DNA from: Angustibacter luteus
Lineage (GTDB): Bacteria; Actinomycetota; Actinomycetes; Actinomycetales; Angustibacteraceae
Assembly: GCF_039541115.1 (NCBI RefSeq)
Contig: NZ_BAABFP010000002.1
Location: 1 to 64,000, forward strand
Direction: 5' to 3'
Length of the DNA: 64,000 bases
Shown: positions 24,072-32,822 of the stretch, one piece after another
Layout of the letters: every line of letters begins with the position of its first letter
How positions within the stretch are numbered: position 1 is the stretch's first letter
Notes under the pieces: model-generated
What the model saw: only the letters and a program-made list of their open reading frames with translations
Databases searched by the model: none
Told to the model about the DNA's origin: nothing
Program-made: the position numbers and the translations under genes

Positions 24072-25313
24072 TCAGCGCCAGCGGTCCAGGCACGGCGACG
24101 CCCACGCCCCGACCGTGGCCGGCCGGCCATCCAGCCAGGTCACCGGGAGGTCGTGCTCGAGCAGGCCGAGCGGGTCGGGCGTGTCGTGGATCGCGTAGGC
24201 CGCGAGCCGTCCGGCCGCCGGACCGTCGCCGCCCAGGGCGGCCAGCCACCCCTTCGTCCGGGCCACGTCCCAGCACGCGTCGACGACAGCCGTGACGGTG
24301 CACCCGCCGACCTCGGTGACGGTGCCGGCGGCCCGGCTCGCGTCCGCGAGCTCCTCACCGGACGGGACGACGACCAGGACGCCCCCGTGCTCGCGAGCCA
24401 GGTCCTGGACGACGTCCTGGGTGCTCTGCTGCCCGGCCCACGGCCGCGATGCGTCGCCGAGCTCCACGATGCACGCCGGGTCCGCGCCGCAGGCCTTGGC
24501 CCAGGCGTGCGCCACCTCCGTAGCGCGCTCGGCGTCACCGACCAGGACCTGGACGCCGACCAGCCGGCGCGGTGCCGTGACGGCGACGTCGTCGAGCAGC
24601 TCGAGCAGGCAGAGCCGGTCGGTGTCGACGTCGGGTGTCTGCACGGGCAGGCCGAGCTGGGCCACTGCCGGCGTGACCAGCCAGGTCCGGCGAGCGTGCG
24701 GGGACGAGGACGGCGCCGCCGGGGTTTCGGCTGCCACGGGTTCCGGAGCAGCGACCGGGGCAGTGACCGGGGCAGTGACCGGGGCAGTGACCGGGGCAGT
24801 GACCGGGGCAGTGACCGGGGCAGCGACCGGGGCAGCGACGTGGGTGATCGCGGGCGCGGGTGCCGGCGGGATGACCCGCGGGACGGCCGGCGCGAACTCC
24901 ACCGGGGACGACGTCCGGGTCTCCGGCGCGGCCCGGGCGACCAGCTCGCGCACCAGCGAGTCGAACGACTCGGACTCGGTGGACAGCGCGCGGCCCGGAG
25001 CGCGATCGGCGGGCGGGTCCGCACCCGGGTGCATCCCGCCGTCCTGGGCGTCGGCGACGGCCAGCAGGTCCTCGAGCGACGACGGCGCGCGGTGGGCCGG
25101 GGCAGGAACGGCAACCGGTACGGCGGCCGGCACCGCGGGCCTCTCGTCCACGGCGACGGCGACCTCGTACCGGAGCTTGGCGAAGAACCCGGCGAACCCG
25201 CCCACCAGCTTGCGCTCGGCGTGCACGATGCGGGCGTCCGGGCCGTGCTCGCTGCGGACGCGGACGAGGAGCTCGTCGATGTCCGGGCCCTCAAGCAGCA
25301 ATTGCTGTGCCAA
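24072..25313 (-). CDS. flhF: FlhF-like protein lacking GTPase motifs
   Basis: The 413-residue product follows flhA, the normal place of flhF. Residues 1-55 match the FlhF N-terminal B domain (LVRVRSEHGPDARIVHAERK, then GFAGFFAKLRYEV). A Pro/Ala-rich middle includes tetrapeptide APV(T/A) repeats (about 161-190). The C-terminal half resembles an SRP-GTPase fold (VGVQVLVGD, GGVLVVVPSG, and a closing LPVTWLDG) but has no P-loop G-x4-G-K-[ST] and no D-T-A-G. It is probably a pseudo-GTPase. The TTG start at 25313 lies inside the flhA end (23-base overlap). Confidence 0.75.
   Translation of the reverse strand: MAQQLLLEGPDIDELLVRVRSEHGPDARIVHAERKLVGGFAGFFAKLRYEVAVAVDERPAVPAAVPVAVPAPAHRAPSSLEDLLAVADAQDGGMHPGADPPADRAPGRALSTESESFDSLVRELVARAAPETRTSSPVEFAPAVPRVIPPAPAPAITHVAAPVAAPVTAPVTAPVTAPVTAPVTAPVAAPEPVAAETPAAPSSSPHARRTWLVTPAVAQLGLPVQTPDVDTDRLCLLELLDDVAVTAPRRLVGVQVLVGDAERATEVAHAWAKACGADPACIVELGDASRPWAGQQSTQDVVQDLAREHGGVLVVVPSGEELADASRAAGTVTEVGGCTVTAVVDACWDVARTKGWLAALGGDGPAAGRLAAYAIHDTPDPLGLLEHDLPVTWLDGRPATVGAWASPCLDRWR
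24748..24838 (-). repeat. 12-bp tandem repeats inside flhF
   Basis: The plus-strand unit GCAGTGACCGGG occurs five times exactly (24760-24819), flanked by variants with GCAGCGACCGGG. In the protein it encodes a run of A-P-V-T or A-P-V-A. Being a multiple of three, copy changes keep the reading frame. Confidence 0.9.
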
Positions 25314-27354
25314 CGTTCACCACTCCCGTCGTCTCGATCTGCAGCGTGGGGTCGATCTCGGCGTACGACAGGACGGGCAGCCGAGGGACATGCGGCGCCA
25401 GCAGGCGGCGCAGCGCGGCCCGGACCAGGGGCGGGCACACCAGCACTGGCTGGGCGCCGGTGCGCTCGGCCTCGACGAGGCGCTGCATCGCCGAGTCCAC
25501 CACCCGCTCAGCGGTGCCGCCGGGCAGCGCGATGACCGTTCCCGTCTCGGTCGGGCGGGCGGACTCCACGAGCTGCTGCTCGAGCACGGGGTCGAGCGTC
25601 ATGACCTGCAGGACGCCGTCGCGCGCCCAGGTGTCGCAGATGGCGGGGCCCAGCGCGAGGCGCGAGGCCTCGACCAACCCGTCCAGGTCCGAGCCCGCCT
25701 TGGCGCGCTGGGACAGCGCCTCGAACACCCGGACCAGGTCGCGGACCGATACGCCCTCGGCCAGCAGCGCCTGCAGGACGCGCTGCACCTCGCCCGTCGT
25801 CATCAGCGCCGGCGTGAGCTCCTCGACGACGACGGGGTGGGTGCGCCGGACGGACTCGACGAGCGCCTTCACGTCCTCGCGGCCGAGCAGCCGCGCCGCG
25901 TGGGTCTGGACGATCTCGGCGAGGTGGGTGATGAGCACGCTGGAGCGGTCCACCACGGAAGCGCCGTACAGCTCGGCCTGCTGGCGGGCCTCGACGGGCA
26001 CCCACTTGCCGGCCAGCCCGAAGACCGGCTCGGTGGTCGGGCGACCGGGCACGTTGTCCAGGTCCTCGCCGATCGCCAGCACGTGCCCGGGGGGCGCCTG
26101 GCCCCGGCCGACCTCGACGCCGCTGATCCGGATCGAGTAGCCGGACTGCGGCAGGTCGAGGCTGTCCCGGGTGCGGACGGGAGGCATGACCAGCCCGAGC
26201 TGGAGCGCGAGCTTGCGGCGCAGGGCACGCACCCGGTCGAGGAGGTCTCCACCGACGCCGGAGTCGACCAGGTCGACGAGGTCCGGGGCGAGCACGACCT
26301 CGAGCGGATCGACGCGCATCTCCCCCATCAACGAGTCGGGGGTCTCCTCCTGCGAGGGCGCGTTGGCCGCCGCCACGGTCAGCTCGGTCTTCGCGGCCTT
26401 CGCGGCCCCGGACGAGGTGCGCTGGGCGATGAGCAGCACGGCGGCGCCGACGAGGATGAACGGCAGCTTGGGGATTCCCGGCAGCAGACCGATGCCGATG
26501 GCGGCCGCACCGGCGATGAACAGGGCGCGCGGCTGGGCGCCGATCTGCGCCGCCGCATCCGTGCCCATGTCGCCGTTGGTGGTCGAGCGGGTCACGATGA
26601 GACCGGTGGCCACCGAGAGCAGCAGCGCCGGGATCTGCGAGACCAGTCCGTCGCCGATCGTCAGCAGGCTGTAGGTCTGCAGCGCCTCGGCCGGGGACAG
26701 CCCGCGCTGGAGCATCCCGATGGCGAACCCGCCGACCAGGTTGATGATCGTGATGACGATGGCCGCGATCGCGTCACCCTTGACGAACTTCGAGCCACCG
26801 TCCATCGCACCGTAGAAGTCGGCCTCGGCGGTGACGTCGGCCCGCCGGCGGCGCGCCTCGTCCTCGTCGATCAGGCCGGAGTTCAGGTCGGCGTCGATGG
26901 CCATCTGCTTGCCCGGCATCGCGTCCAGGGTGAACCGTGCGCCCACCTCGGCGACGCGGCCCGCACCGTTGGTGATGACCGCGAACTGGATGACCACGAG
27001 GATCAGGAAGATGACCAGGCCGATGACCAGCGAGCCGCCGACCACGAAGTGCCCGAACGAGTCGATCACCTTGCCGGCGTAGCCGTCGCGCAGCACCAGG
27101 CGCGTCGCAGACACGTTGAGCGAGAGCCGCAGCAGGGTCAGGACCAGGATCAGCGAGGGGAAGATCGAGAAGTCGAGCGGCCGCCGGATGTACATCGACA
27201 CCAGCAGGATCGCGATCGCCGCGGTGATGTTGAACGCGATCAGCAGGTCCAGGAACGCCGAGGGCAGCGGGACGACGAGCAGCAGGACGACGCCGACGAC
27301 GCCGATAGGCAGCGCGAGCTGGCTGGCACGAGAGGTCACGAACGAAGGGCCCAT
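25291..27354 (-). CDS. flhA: Flagellar export gate protein FlhA
   Basis: The 687-residue FlhA has eight predicted membrane helices in its first 320 residues, the conserved cytosolic loop with AEVGARFTLDAMPGKQMAIDAD (FHIPEP region, partly quoted as GARFTLDAMPGKQM), and a large C-terminal cytosolic domain that docks chaperone-substrate complexes such as FliS-FliC and FlgN-FlgK. It is part of the type III export gate in the inner membrane. It is separated from flhB by 169 bases containing a possible FliA-type promoter. Confidence 0.97.
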   Translation of the reverse strand: MGPSFVTSRASQLALPIGVVGVVLLLVVPLPSAFLDLLIAFNITAAIAILLVSMYIRRPLDFSIFPSLILVLTLLRLSLNVSATRLVLRDGYAGKVIDSFGHFVVGGSLVIGLVIFLILVVIQFAVITNGAGRVAEVGARFTLDAMPGKQMAIDADLNSGLIDEDEARRRRADVTAEADFYGAMDGGSKFVKGDAIAAIVITIINLVGGFAIGMLQRGLSPAEALQTYSLLTIGDGLVSQIPALLLSVATGLIVTRSTTNGDMGTDAAAQIGAQPRALFIAGAAAIGIGLLPGIPKLPFILVGAAVLLIAQRTSSGAAKAAKTELTVAAANAPSQEETPDSLMGEMRVDPLEVVLAPDLVDLVDSGVGGDLLDRVRALRRKLALQLGLVMPPVRTRDSLDLPQSGYSIRISGVEVGRGQAPPGHVLAIGEDLDNVPGRPTTEPVFGLAGKWVPVEARQQAELYGASVVDRSSVLITHLAEIVQTHAARLLGREDVKALVESVRRTHPVVVEELTPALMTTGEVQRVLQALLAEGVSVRDLVRVFEALSQRAKAGSDLDGLVEASRLALGPAICDTWARDGVLQVMTLDPVLEQQLVESARPTETGTVIALPGGTAERVVDSAMQRLVEAERTGAQPVLVCPPLVRAALRRLLAPHVPRLPVLSYAEIDPTLQIETTGVVNVGTAIAA

Positions 27355-27433
27355 CGGTTCGTGGCCGGTCCTTGGCCCTGGTGTCGCGCCGTCCTGGCGG
27401 GAGAACGACCGGTCATCTGTCCGGTCCCTTTCT

Positions 27434-27461
27434 CCCTCGGCAGGATCGGCCGAGAACTTGA
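27434..27461 (-). promoter_or_regulatory. Weak FliA-type promoter before flhA
   Basis: TCAA, 16 bases, then GCCGAGGG on the minus strand. The spacing is one base longer than in the strong sites and the -10 is less good. It lies in the only long gap (169 bases) of the fliM-csrA run. The rest of the gap shows no gene. Confidence 0.35.
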
Positions 27462-27523
27462 GTCCGCCGCCCGGCGTCCCGACGTCGTCCCCGGCCCGTC
27501 GGGTCCGGGCGTGGTCACCGGCG

Positions 27524-28627
27524 TCAGACGGACGACGGCACGCCGGGCCGGACGCCAGCCGGCATCACGTGGGAGCCGGCCGCGGCACCGCGCTTGCGCA
27601 GCCCCATCACGAAGGCGAGCACGTGCGCGACGGCGGAGTACAGGTCGGCCGGGATCTCCTGGCCGATCTCGCAGGCCGCGTGCAGCGCCCGCGCGAGCGG
27701 CACGTCCTGCACGAGCGGGACCCGCTCCTGCGTGGCCCGCTCTCGGATCGCGGCGGCGACGGCGCCGGAGCCCTTCGCCACGACGACCGGCGCCCCGGTG
27801 CCCGGCACGTAGCGCAGCGCCACGGCGACGTGCGTGGGGTTGACCAGCACCACGTCCGCCGACGCCAGGTCGGCCATCATCCGGTTGCGGCTCATGGCGA
27901 ACGCGAGAGCCCGGCGGTGGCCCTTGATGTGCGGGTCCCCCTCGGACTGCTTGTGCTCCTGCTGGATGTCGTGCTTGGACATCTTGATCTGCTTGTTGAT
28001 GTGCCGGCGCTTGACCATGTAGTCGCCGATGGCCATCACGAGCCCGACGAGCACGGCGGCTCGAACCAGGTTCAGCACCCCGGAGGCCGTGACACCCAGC
28101 GTGCTCGCCAAGGGCGCGTTCACCGCGCCGGTGAGCTTCGGGGTGATCGCGGCGACGACGCCCCAGAGCACCGCGGCCAGCAGCGCCGTCTTGATCAGGA
28201 TCTTGCCGGCCTCCCACCACGTCATCACCCCGACGAGGCGCTTGACGCCCTGCACCAGGTTGAGCGGCTTGAAGCTCGGCTTCAGCTTCTTGGTCGCCGG
28301 GTGGATACCGCCCTGGGCCGCCGCGGCGGCGATGCCGATCACCATGATCCCGGCGACCAGCGGCAGCATGGCCATCGCCGCACCGGAGAGCCCCTTGCCG
28401 AGCAGCGCGAGCGCACGGTCCGGATCGGGGTCGACGATGGCGGCGCTCACACCCATCATCAGGGCCACCAGCACGTCCATCACGGACTGCGCGGCGCGCG
28501 GCACCAGGAAGGTCGCAGCGAGCATCGCCAGCCACGCCCCCAGGTCCGGGGTCCGCGCGACCTGCCCCTCCTTGCGCGCCTCCTTGAGCCGCTTGGCGGT
28601 GGGCTTCTCGGTCTTCTCGCCGCTCAC
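27524..28627 (-). CDS. flhB: Flagellar export protein FlhB
   Basis: The 367-residue FlhB has four membrane helices (between about 30 and 205) and a cytosolic domain with the self-cleaving NPTH motif at 263-266, which switches export from rod/hook to filament substrates. The N-terminus GEKTEKPTAKRLKEARKEG is typical. The GTG overlaps the fliR stop (GTGA). Confidence 0.97.
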   Translation of the reverse strand: MSGEKTEKPTAKRLKEARKEGQVARTPDLGAWLAMLAATFLVPRAAQSVMDVLVALMMGVSAAIVDPDPDRALALLGKGLSGAAMAMLPLVAGIMVIGIAAAAAQGGIHPATKKLKPSFKPLNLVQGVKRLVGVMTWWEAGKILIKTALLAAVLWGVVAAITPKLTGAVNAPLASTLGVTASGVLNLVRAAVLVGLVMAIGDYMVKRRHINKQIKMSKHDIQQEHKQSEGDPHIKGHRRALAFAMSRNRMMADLASADVVLVNPTHVAVALRYVPGTGAPVVVAKGSGAVAAAIRERATQERVPLVQDVPLARALHAACEIGQEIPADLYSAVAHVLAFVMGLRKRGAAAGSHVMPAGVRPGVPSSV

Positions 28628-29388
28628 AGCCCCACCACCTTGAGCATCGTCGCGCCCGCGGTGCCGGCCAACCCGTCGACCACACCGGGCAGGGCGACGA
28701 GCACCGAGCCCACCAGGACCAGGGTCAGCATGATCTTGAACGGGAACCCGAGCGAGAACGCGTTGAGGGACGGCGCGATCCGGGTCAGCAGCCCGAGCGC
28801 GACGTCGGCCAGGAACAGCACGGCCAGCACGGGCGCGGCGATCTGCAGCGCGGCGAGCATCATCTGCCCGATCCCGCCGGCCAGCACGTCGGAGAACGTG
28901 GCGAGGTTCAGCCCCGCGTCCAACGGGATCGCCCGATAGCTGCGGAAGAAGCCCTGCAGCACGATCAGGTACGCGCCGGAGGCCATCAGCAGCGTGGTCG
29001 ACAGCAGCTGGAAGAACTTGCCGAACACGGCGTTCCCCTGCTGCATCAACGGGTCGAAGGCGAACGACAGCGAGAACCCGCCGAACACGTCGAGCAGGTC
29101 ACCGGCCGCCTGCACGGCGGTGAAGATGAGCAGGCACAGGAAGCCGAGTGCGGCCCCGGTGACCAGCTGCAGCACCATCGCGGAGATCACGGCAGCGGTT
29201 TCGGCGGGTGGCGGTTTCAGGTCGCCGGCCGCCACCACGGGAAGCGCGATCACCACGGACAACAGGGCCTTGACGGTGCGCGGGATCGCCTTGTTGGAGA
29301 ACGGCGGGGCGATCGCCAGCCACGCCGCCGCGCGCATGGCGGCCAGCATGACCGTCAGCAGCAGGTCGGCGGGCAGGTCGATCGGCAC
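28624..29388 (-). CDS. fliR: Flagellar export protein FliR
   Basis: This 254-residue multi-helix membrane protein has the FliR start (LTVMLAAMRAAAWLAIAPPF) and is part of the FliP5-FliQ4-FliR1 export channel. GTG start, four bases after fliQ. Length is normal. Confidence 0.95.
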   Translation of the reverse strand: MPIDLPADLLLTVMLAAMRAAAWLAIAPPFSNKAIPRTVKALLSVVIALPVVAAGDLKPPPAETAAVISAMVLQLVTGAALGFLCLLIFTAVQAAGDLLDVFGGFSLSFAFDPLMQQGNAVFGKFFQLLSTTLLMASGAYLIVLQGFFRSYRAIPLDAGLNLATFSDVLAGGIGQMMLAALQIAAPVLAVLFLADVALGLLTRIAPSLNAFSLGFPFKIMLTLVLVGSVLVALPGVVDGLAGTAGATMLKVVGL

Positions 29389-29391
29389 GGC

Positions 29392-29667
29392 TCAGCCGTT
29401 CAACAGGATCGCGGGGATGCGTTCGTAGAGCTGGGTGGTGAAGCTGACGAGCTCGTGCAGCATCCAGTTGCCGCAGATCACGATGACCAGGGCGATGCCG
29501 ATGGCCTTGGGGACGAAGCTGAGCGTGGCTTCCTGGATCTGGGTGACCGACTGGAACAGGGACACCCCGAACCCGATGGCCAGCGCCGTGAGCAGGATCG
29601 GCGCACACAGCTTGGCGGAGAGCAGCATCGCCTGCAGGCCGAGCTCGATGACGGTCTGGTCCTTCAC
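29392..29667 (-). CDS. fliQ: Flagellar export protein FliQ
   Basis: This 91-residue protein has two membrane helices joined by the conserved SLFQSVTQIQEATLSFVPK loop. It is an export-gate subunit with FliP and FliR. The GTG at 29667 lies 13 bases after the fliP stop. Confidence 0.96.
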   Translation of the reverse strand: MKDQTVIELGLQAMLLSAKLCAPILLTALAIGFGVSLFQSVTQIQEATLSFVPKAIGIALVIVICGNWMLHELVSFTTQLYERIPAILLNG

Positions 29668-29680
29668 GCGGCGGCCCCCC

Positions 29681-30562
29681 TCACCGGTAGCTCGCGACGA
29701 GGGCGTGCACGATCAGTCCCCAACCGTCCACCAGGACGAAGAGCAGGAGCTTGAACGGCAGCGACACGGTCACCGGCGGCAGCATCATCATGCCGAGCGA
29801 CATCAGCGCAGCGGAGACGACCAGGTCGATGACCAGGAACGGGATGAAGACCAGGAAGCCGATCAGGAACGCCGACCGGAGCTCGGACAGCGCGAACGCC
29901 GGCACCAGGGTGGACAGCGGCACGGACGCCGCGTTCTTCGGCTTCGGCTGGTTCGCGGCACTGGTGATCAGCGCCAGCTCCTCGGGCCGGGTCTTGGACA
30001 CCATGAACTTCTTGAGCGGCTTGCTGCCGGCGTCGAACGCCTGGCTCGCCGTCATGTCGCCCTTCAGGTACGGCTGGATGCCGTCCTGGTTCACCGCAGT
30101 GAACACGGGTGCCATCACGAACATCGTGAGGAACAGCGCGAGCCCGGCCAGCACCTGGTTCGGCGGCGTCGTCTGCAGCCCGAGGGCGTTCCGGGTGATG
30201 CTGAGCACCACGAAGATCTTGGTGAAGCTCGTGGTGAGCAGCAGCAGGGCCGGGGCCACCGAGAGTGCGGTGACGGCCAGGATGATGACGATCGAGCTGG
30301 ACGGCTTCTGGCCGTCCGAACCCGTGCCACCGATCTGGATGCTGACTCCCCCGGACGCCGGGTCGGTCGGCTTCGTGGGGGCCTTCGGGTCGGCCATGAA
30401 CGCGGCCGGCGCCGCAGAGACCGTCGTCGAGACCGCGGCAGACACGGAAGCGGGGGCGGCGGCCGGGACGTCGGCCGAGGCCGGTCCGGCGAGCGCGAGA
30501 CCGAGCGCGGACAGCAGCCCGACCAGCAGCGTCGCAGCGAGCAGCCGGCCACTCGAGATCAC
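29681..30562 (-). CDS. fliP: Flagellar export protein FliP
   Basis: The 293-residue FliP has a cleavable-looking signal peptide (about 1-30), a Pro/Ala/Thr-rich extracytoplasmic N-terminal stretch (about 30-85) and four membrane helices with FTKIFVVLSITRNALG and FVLVDGWGLIV. It is the main subunit of the export channel. The long N-terminal stretch is common in actinobacteria. The GTG overlaps the fliO stop. Confidence 0.96.
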   Translation of the reverse strand: MISSGRLLAATLLVGLLSALGLALAGPASADVPAAAPASVSAAVSTTVSAAPAAFMADPKAPTKPTDPASGGVSIQIGGTGSDGQKPSSSIVIILAVTALSVAPALLLLTTSFTKIFVVLSITRNALGLQTTPPNQVLAGLALFLTMFVMAPVFTAVNQDGIQPYLKGDMTASQAFDAGSKPLKKFMVSKTRPEELALITSAANQPKPKNAASVPLSTLVPAFALSELRSAFLIGFLVFIPFLVIDLVVSAALMSLGMMMLPPVTVSLPFKLLLFVLVDGWGLIVHALVASYR

Positions 30563-31029
30563 TTGCGCACCGTCATCTCACGCACGGCGTCGAGGGCCTT
30601 GGACCAGGTGGCCGGCGAGAGAGCCGACCCTGCGAGCGGCCCCGTCGCGGGCTGGGAGACCTTCCGCTGCGGGGGCACGGCGACCGTGGCGTCGTTCCCG
30701 ACGACCGGCGCGGGCGTCACCTCGGTGGGGAGGTCCGCGCCGTCCTCGCTCTCCGCGATCGCGTCAGCGAGCATCAGGGACGCGACAGGATGGTCGGCGA
30801 GCAGCTCGACCCGGCTCTCGGTGACGCCGAGCACGAGCGCCCGGTCGCCGACCTTCACGACGGCCACGGACGCGCTGCGCGCGAGCGGCTGGCGAGCCAG
30901 GACGTCGACGTCCACCCCGCGTGAGGTACGGCGCTGGTTCTTGCGCATGGTCCGCGCAGCGAGCCAGAGCAGCACCAGCACCACGGCCAGGGACAGGATG
31001 ACCCGTCCGGCCAGGGCGAGGAAATCCAT
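30559..31029 (-). CDS. fliO: Flagellar assembly protein FliO
   Basis: The 156-residue FliO has one N-terminal membrane helix (about 7-26), a basic stop-transfer RTMRKNQRR, and a small cytosolic domain with LGVTESRVELL. FliO assists assembly of the FliP ring. The start ATG overlaps the fliN stop by one base (TGATG). Confidence 0.9.
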   Translation of the reverse strand: MDFLALAGRVILSLAVVLVLLWLAARTMRKNQRRTSRGVDVDVLARQPLARSASVAVVKVGDRALVLGVTESRVELLADHPVASLMLADAIAESEDGADLPTEVTPAPVVGNDATVAVPPQRKVSQPATGPLAGSALSPATWSKALDAVREMTVRK

Positions 31030-31757
31030 CAGGCGTGGTCCGGCAGGGAGCTGGAGATGAGTTCGGTGATCTTCAACGCGTAGTCCTCGTCGACGACGAC
31101 CACCTCGCCGCGAGCGATGAGCCGTCCGTTCACCAGCAGGTCGGCGGGGCTGCCGGCGAGCCGGTCCAGCTCGACGACGGCGCCGGGCTGCAGGTTCAGC
31201 AGCTCGCGCACGGTCATCGTGGTGCGGCCGAGCTCGGCGCTGAGCTCCATGACGACGTCCTGCAGGAGCTCCATGCCCGCACTGGGGCCGGCCGGGCGCG
31301 CGGCGGGGGCCGCTGCGCTGGACGGGGCGGCAGAGACGGCGATCCAGGCGGCCGGCCCCGTCGTGCCCTGCAGCGGGATGATCGTGGCGTCCTGAGCCTG
31401 CAGCAGCGTGATCGCGCCGGCCGCGGTGGTCTCCGCGACGGTGGCGAGGGTGCCGACACCGAGGGCGACCCGCAGGGCCTCGAGGGCGGGCCGCAGCGCG
31501 TCCACCAGCGGCAGCGGTCCCATGGGCGAGTCGGCGAGCGACGCTGCCAGCTCGCGCTGGACGATCACCACGACCGAGCCGACGCGGGCGCCGAGCACGT
31601 CGGCGTGGGCGGCGACGGCGTCCGGCGGGATGGACGACGCCGCCTCGTCGAGGCTCATGACCTGCCCGGCGGACAACGGCGCGCTCGTCGGCAAGAGGTC
31701 CGCCACGGCCTGCGCGGTGGCGAGGACGTCCTGCTCGAGGTGGGTGATCGTGGTCAT
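31029..31757 (-). CDS. fliN: Flagellar switch protein FliN with N-terminal extension
   Basis: Residues about 160-238 form the SpoA domain of FliN (ELGRTTMTVRELLNLQPGAV, then NGRLIARGEVVVVDEDYALK). The first 150 residues resemble the CheC-like region of FliY-type proteins in Gram-positive bacteria, but no CheC phosphatase E-x3-N pair is clear. It builds the C-ring with FliM and FliG. ATGA overlap with fliM. Confidence 0.93.
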   Translation of the reverse strand: MTTITHLEQDVLATAQAVADLLPTSAPLSAGQVMSLDEAASSIPPDAVAAHADVLGARVGSVVVIVQRELAASLADSPMGPLPLVDALRPALEALRVALGVGTLATVAETTAAGAITLLQAQDATIIPLQGTTGPAAWIAVSAAPSSAAAPAARPAGPSAGMELLQDVVMELSAELGRTTMTVRELLNLQPGAVVELDRLAGSPADLLVNGRLIARGEVVVVDEDYALKITELISSSLPDHA

Positions 31758-32731
31758 TCGCTGGCCCTTCTGGACAGAACAGAGTTGGCGAGGGACGCGG
31801 CAGCCGAGGAGCTGATCGCGGAGTCGGTGATGGCGGAGTCGGTGATCAGGCAGGCGGCGCGCGGGCCCTGGGCGCCGGCGACGCCGCGGGCGAAGACGAT
31901 GCCGGCGGACACCAGGTCCAGCGGGCGGTCGACCGGGTGGCCGAGCTTGACGAGGTCACCCTCGCGCAGCTCGAGCAGGCGGGCGGTGGGGGTGGCGCGG
32001 GGCACGAACCGGACCGAGACGTCGACCGGAACGTCCTCGACGAGCTGGGTCATCGTCGCGCGGGCGACGGCCTTCGCCTGCCGGGCGCCGGGGTCGTCCG
32101 CCCCGCTGCCGTCGCCGCTGCGCATGACCAGCGTGGCCGCGGGCAGCGCGACGCTGGCCGGCGCGGAGGCCTCACCGATCGTGATGATGAAGGTCGCCAC
32201 GATGTAGAGGTCCGTGGCGGCCGCGACCTGCACGAACTGCGGGTTGAACTCGAGCGACTTGAAGACCGGGTCGACGTCGGTCACCGCGGCCAGCCCGTAG
32301 CGCAGCTCGCCGAGCATCCGCTCGATGACCCGGAGCAGCAGCTGGGTCTCGATCTCGGTGGGGATGCGGTCGGGCTGCTCGCCACCGGTGCCGCCGAGCA
32401 TGCGCTCGATGGCCTCGAAGCCGAGGTGTGGCGCGACCTGCAGGAACGCGGCGCCGCCGTGCGGGTCCGGCGCGAAGACGGCCAGCAGGTTCGGCGAGGG
32501 CAGCTCGCTGACGTAGTCGTCGTAGCTGCGCTGCTCGACGCCGCTGAACGCCACCTGGCACGCCGCGCCCAGCTCGGAGCCGAGCACCGTCGCCCACTGG
32601 CGGGCCACGGTCTCGTACACCATCTCCAGCAGCCGACCCTGCTCGCGGGCGAGCTTGGTCGGTCGACGGAAGTCGTACGGCTGCGGTTCAGCGCGGCCAG
32701 CAGTCACGTCGACGCTGTCGTTCGAGGGCAT
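31754..32731 (-). CDS. fliM: Flagellar switch protein FliM
   Basis: The 325-residue C-ring protein has the middle CheC-like domain (about 50-230) and a C-terminal SpoA domain (about 240-310) with LLELREGDLVKLGHPVD. The N-terminal CheY-binding motif LSQxEIDALL is not seen: the start reads MPSNDSVDV. Either it uses a diverged CheY contact or binding rests with another protein. No ribosome site precedes the ATG; a FliA-type promoter ends seven bases upstream, so the transcript may be leaderless. Confidence 0.95.
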   Translation of the reverse strand: MPSNDSVDVTAGRAEPQPYDFRRPTKLAREQGRLLEMVYETVARQWATVLGSELGAACQVAFSGVEQRSYDDYVSELPSPNLLAVFAPDPHGGAAFLQVAPHLGFEAIERMLGGTGGEQPDRIPTEIETQLLLRVIERMLGELRYGLAAVTDVDPVFKSLEFNPQFVQVAAATDLYIVATFIITIGEASAPASVALPAATLVMRSGDGSGADDPGARQAKAVARATMTQLVEDVPVDVSVRFVPRATPTARLLELREGDLVKLGHPVDRPLDLVSAGIVFARGVAGAQGPRAACLITDSAITDSAISSSAAASLANSVLSRRASE

Positions 32732-32738
32732 GTGCCAT

Positions 32739-32765
32739 GTATCGGCAAGCAGCCGTCGACCTTTA
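32739..32765 (-). promoter_or_regulatory. FliA-type promoter of fliM, leaderless
   Basis: TAAA, exactly 15 bases, then GCCGATAC on the minus strand: seven of the eight -10 bases and all four -35 bases of the classical sigma-28 consensus. The ATG of fliM follows seven bases later. It lies in the 91-base fliL-fliM gap and would restart transcription of fliM-flhB. Confidence 0.75.
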
Positions 32766-32822
32766 CGCCGAATGGGGCATCTTCTGCCCGTGATCTTGAG
32801 TTACCGGGTCATCCTCGGCGGG

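Noticed and set aside
24748-24838. Tandem repeats considered as a CRISPR array
   Set aside because: Units are 12 bp with no spacers and keep an open reading frame. No cas genes are near.
24072-25313. flhF as a frameshifted pseudogene
   Set aside because: The reading frame is open throughout, and no GTPase motif appears in the other frames over the expected region.
24140-25438. A 432-codon Ser/Arg/Pro-rich frame overlapping flhF
   Set aside because: It is the shifted reading of flhF; repeated S-L-P-R units are the same 12-bp DNA repeat in another frame. The FlhF frame has a family N-terminal domain.
27444-27451. GCCGATCC close to TCAAG before flhA as a sigma-28 -10
   Set aside because: Only about seven bases separate it from the -35-like element, far too short; the GCCGAGGG 16 bases away is the better but still weak candidate.
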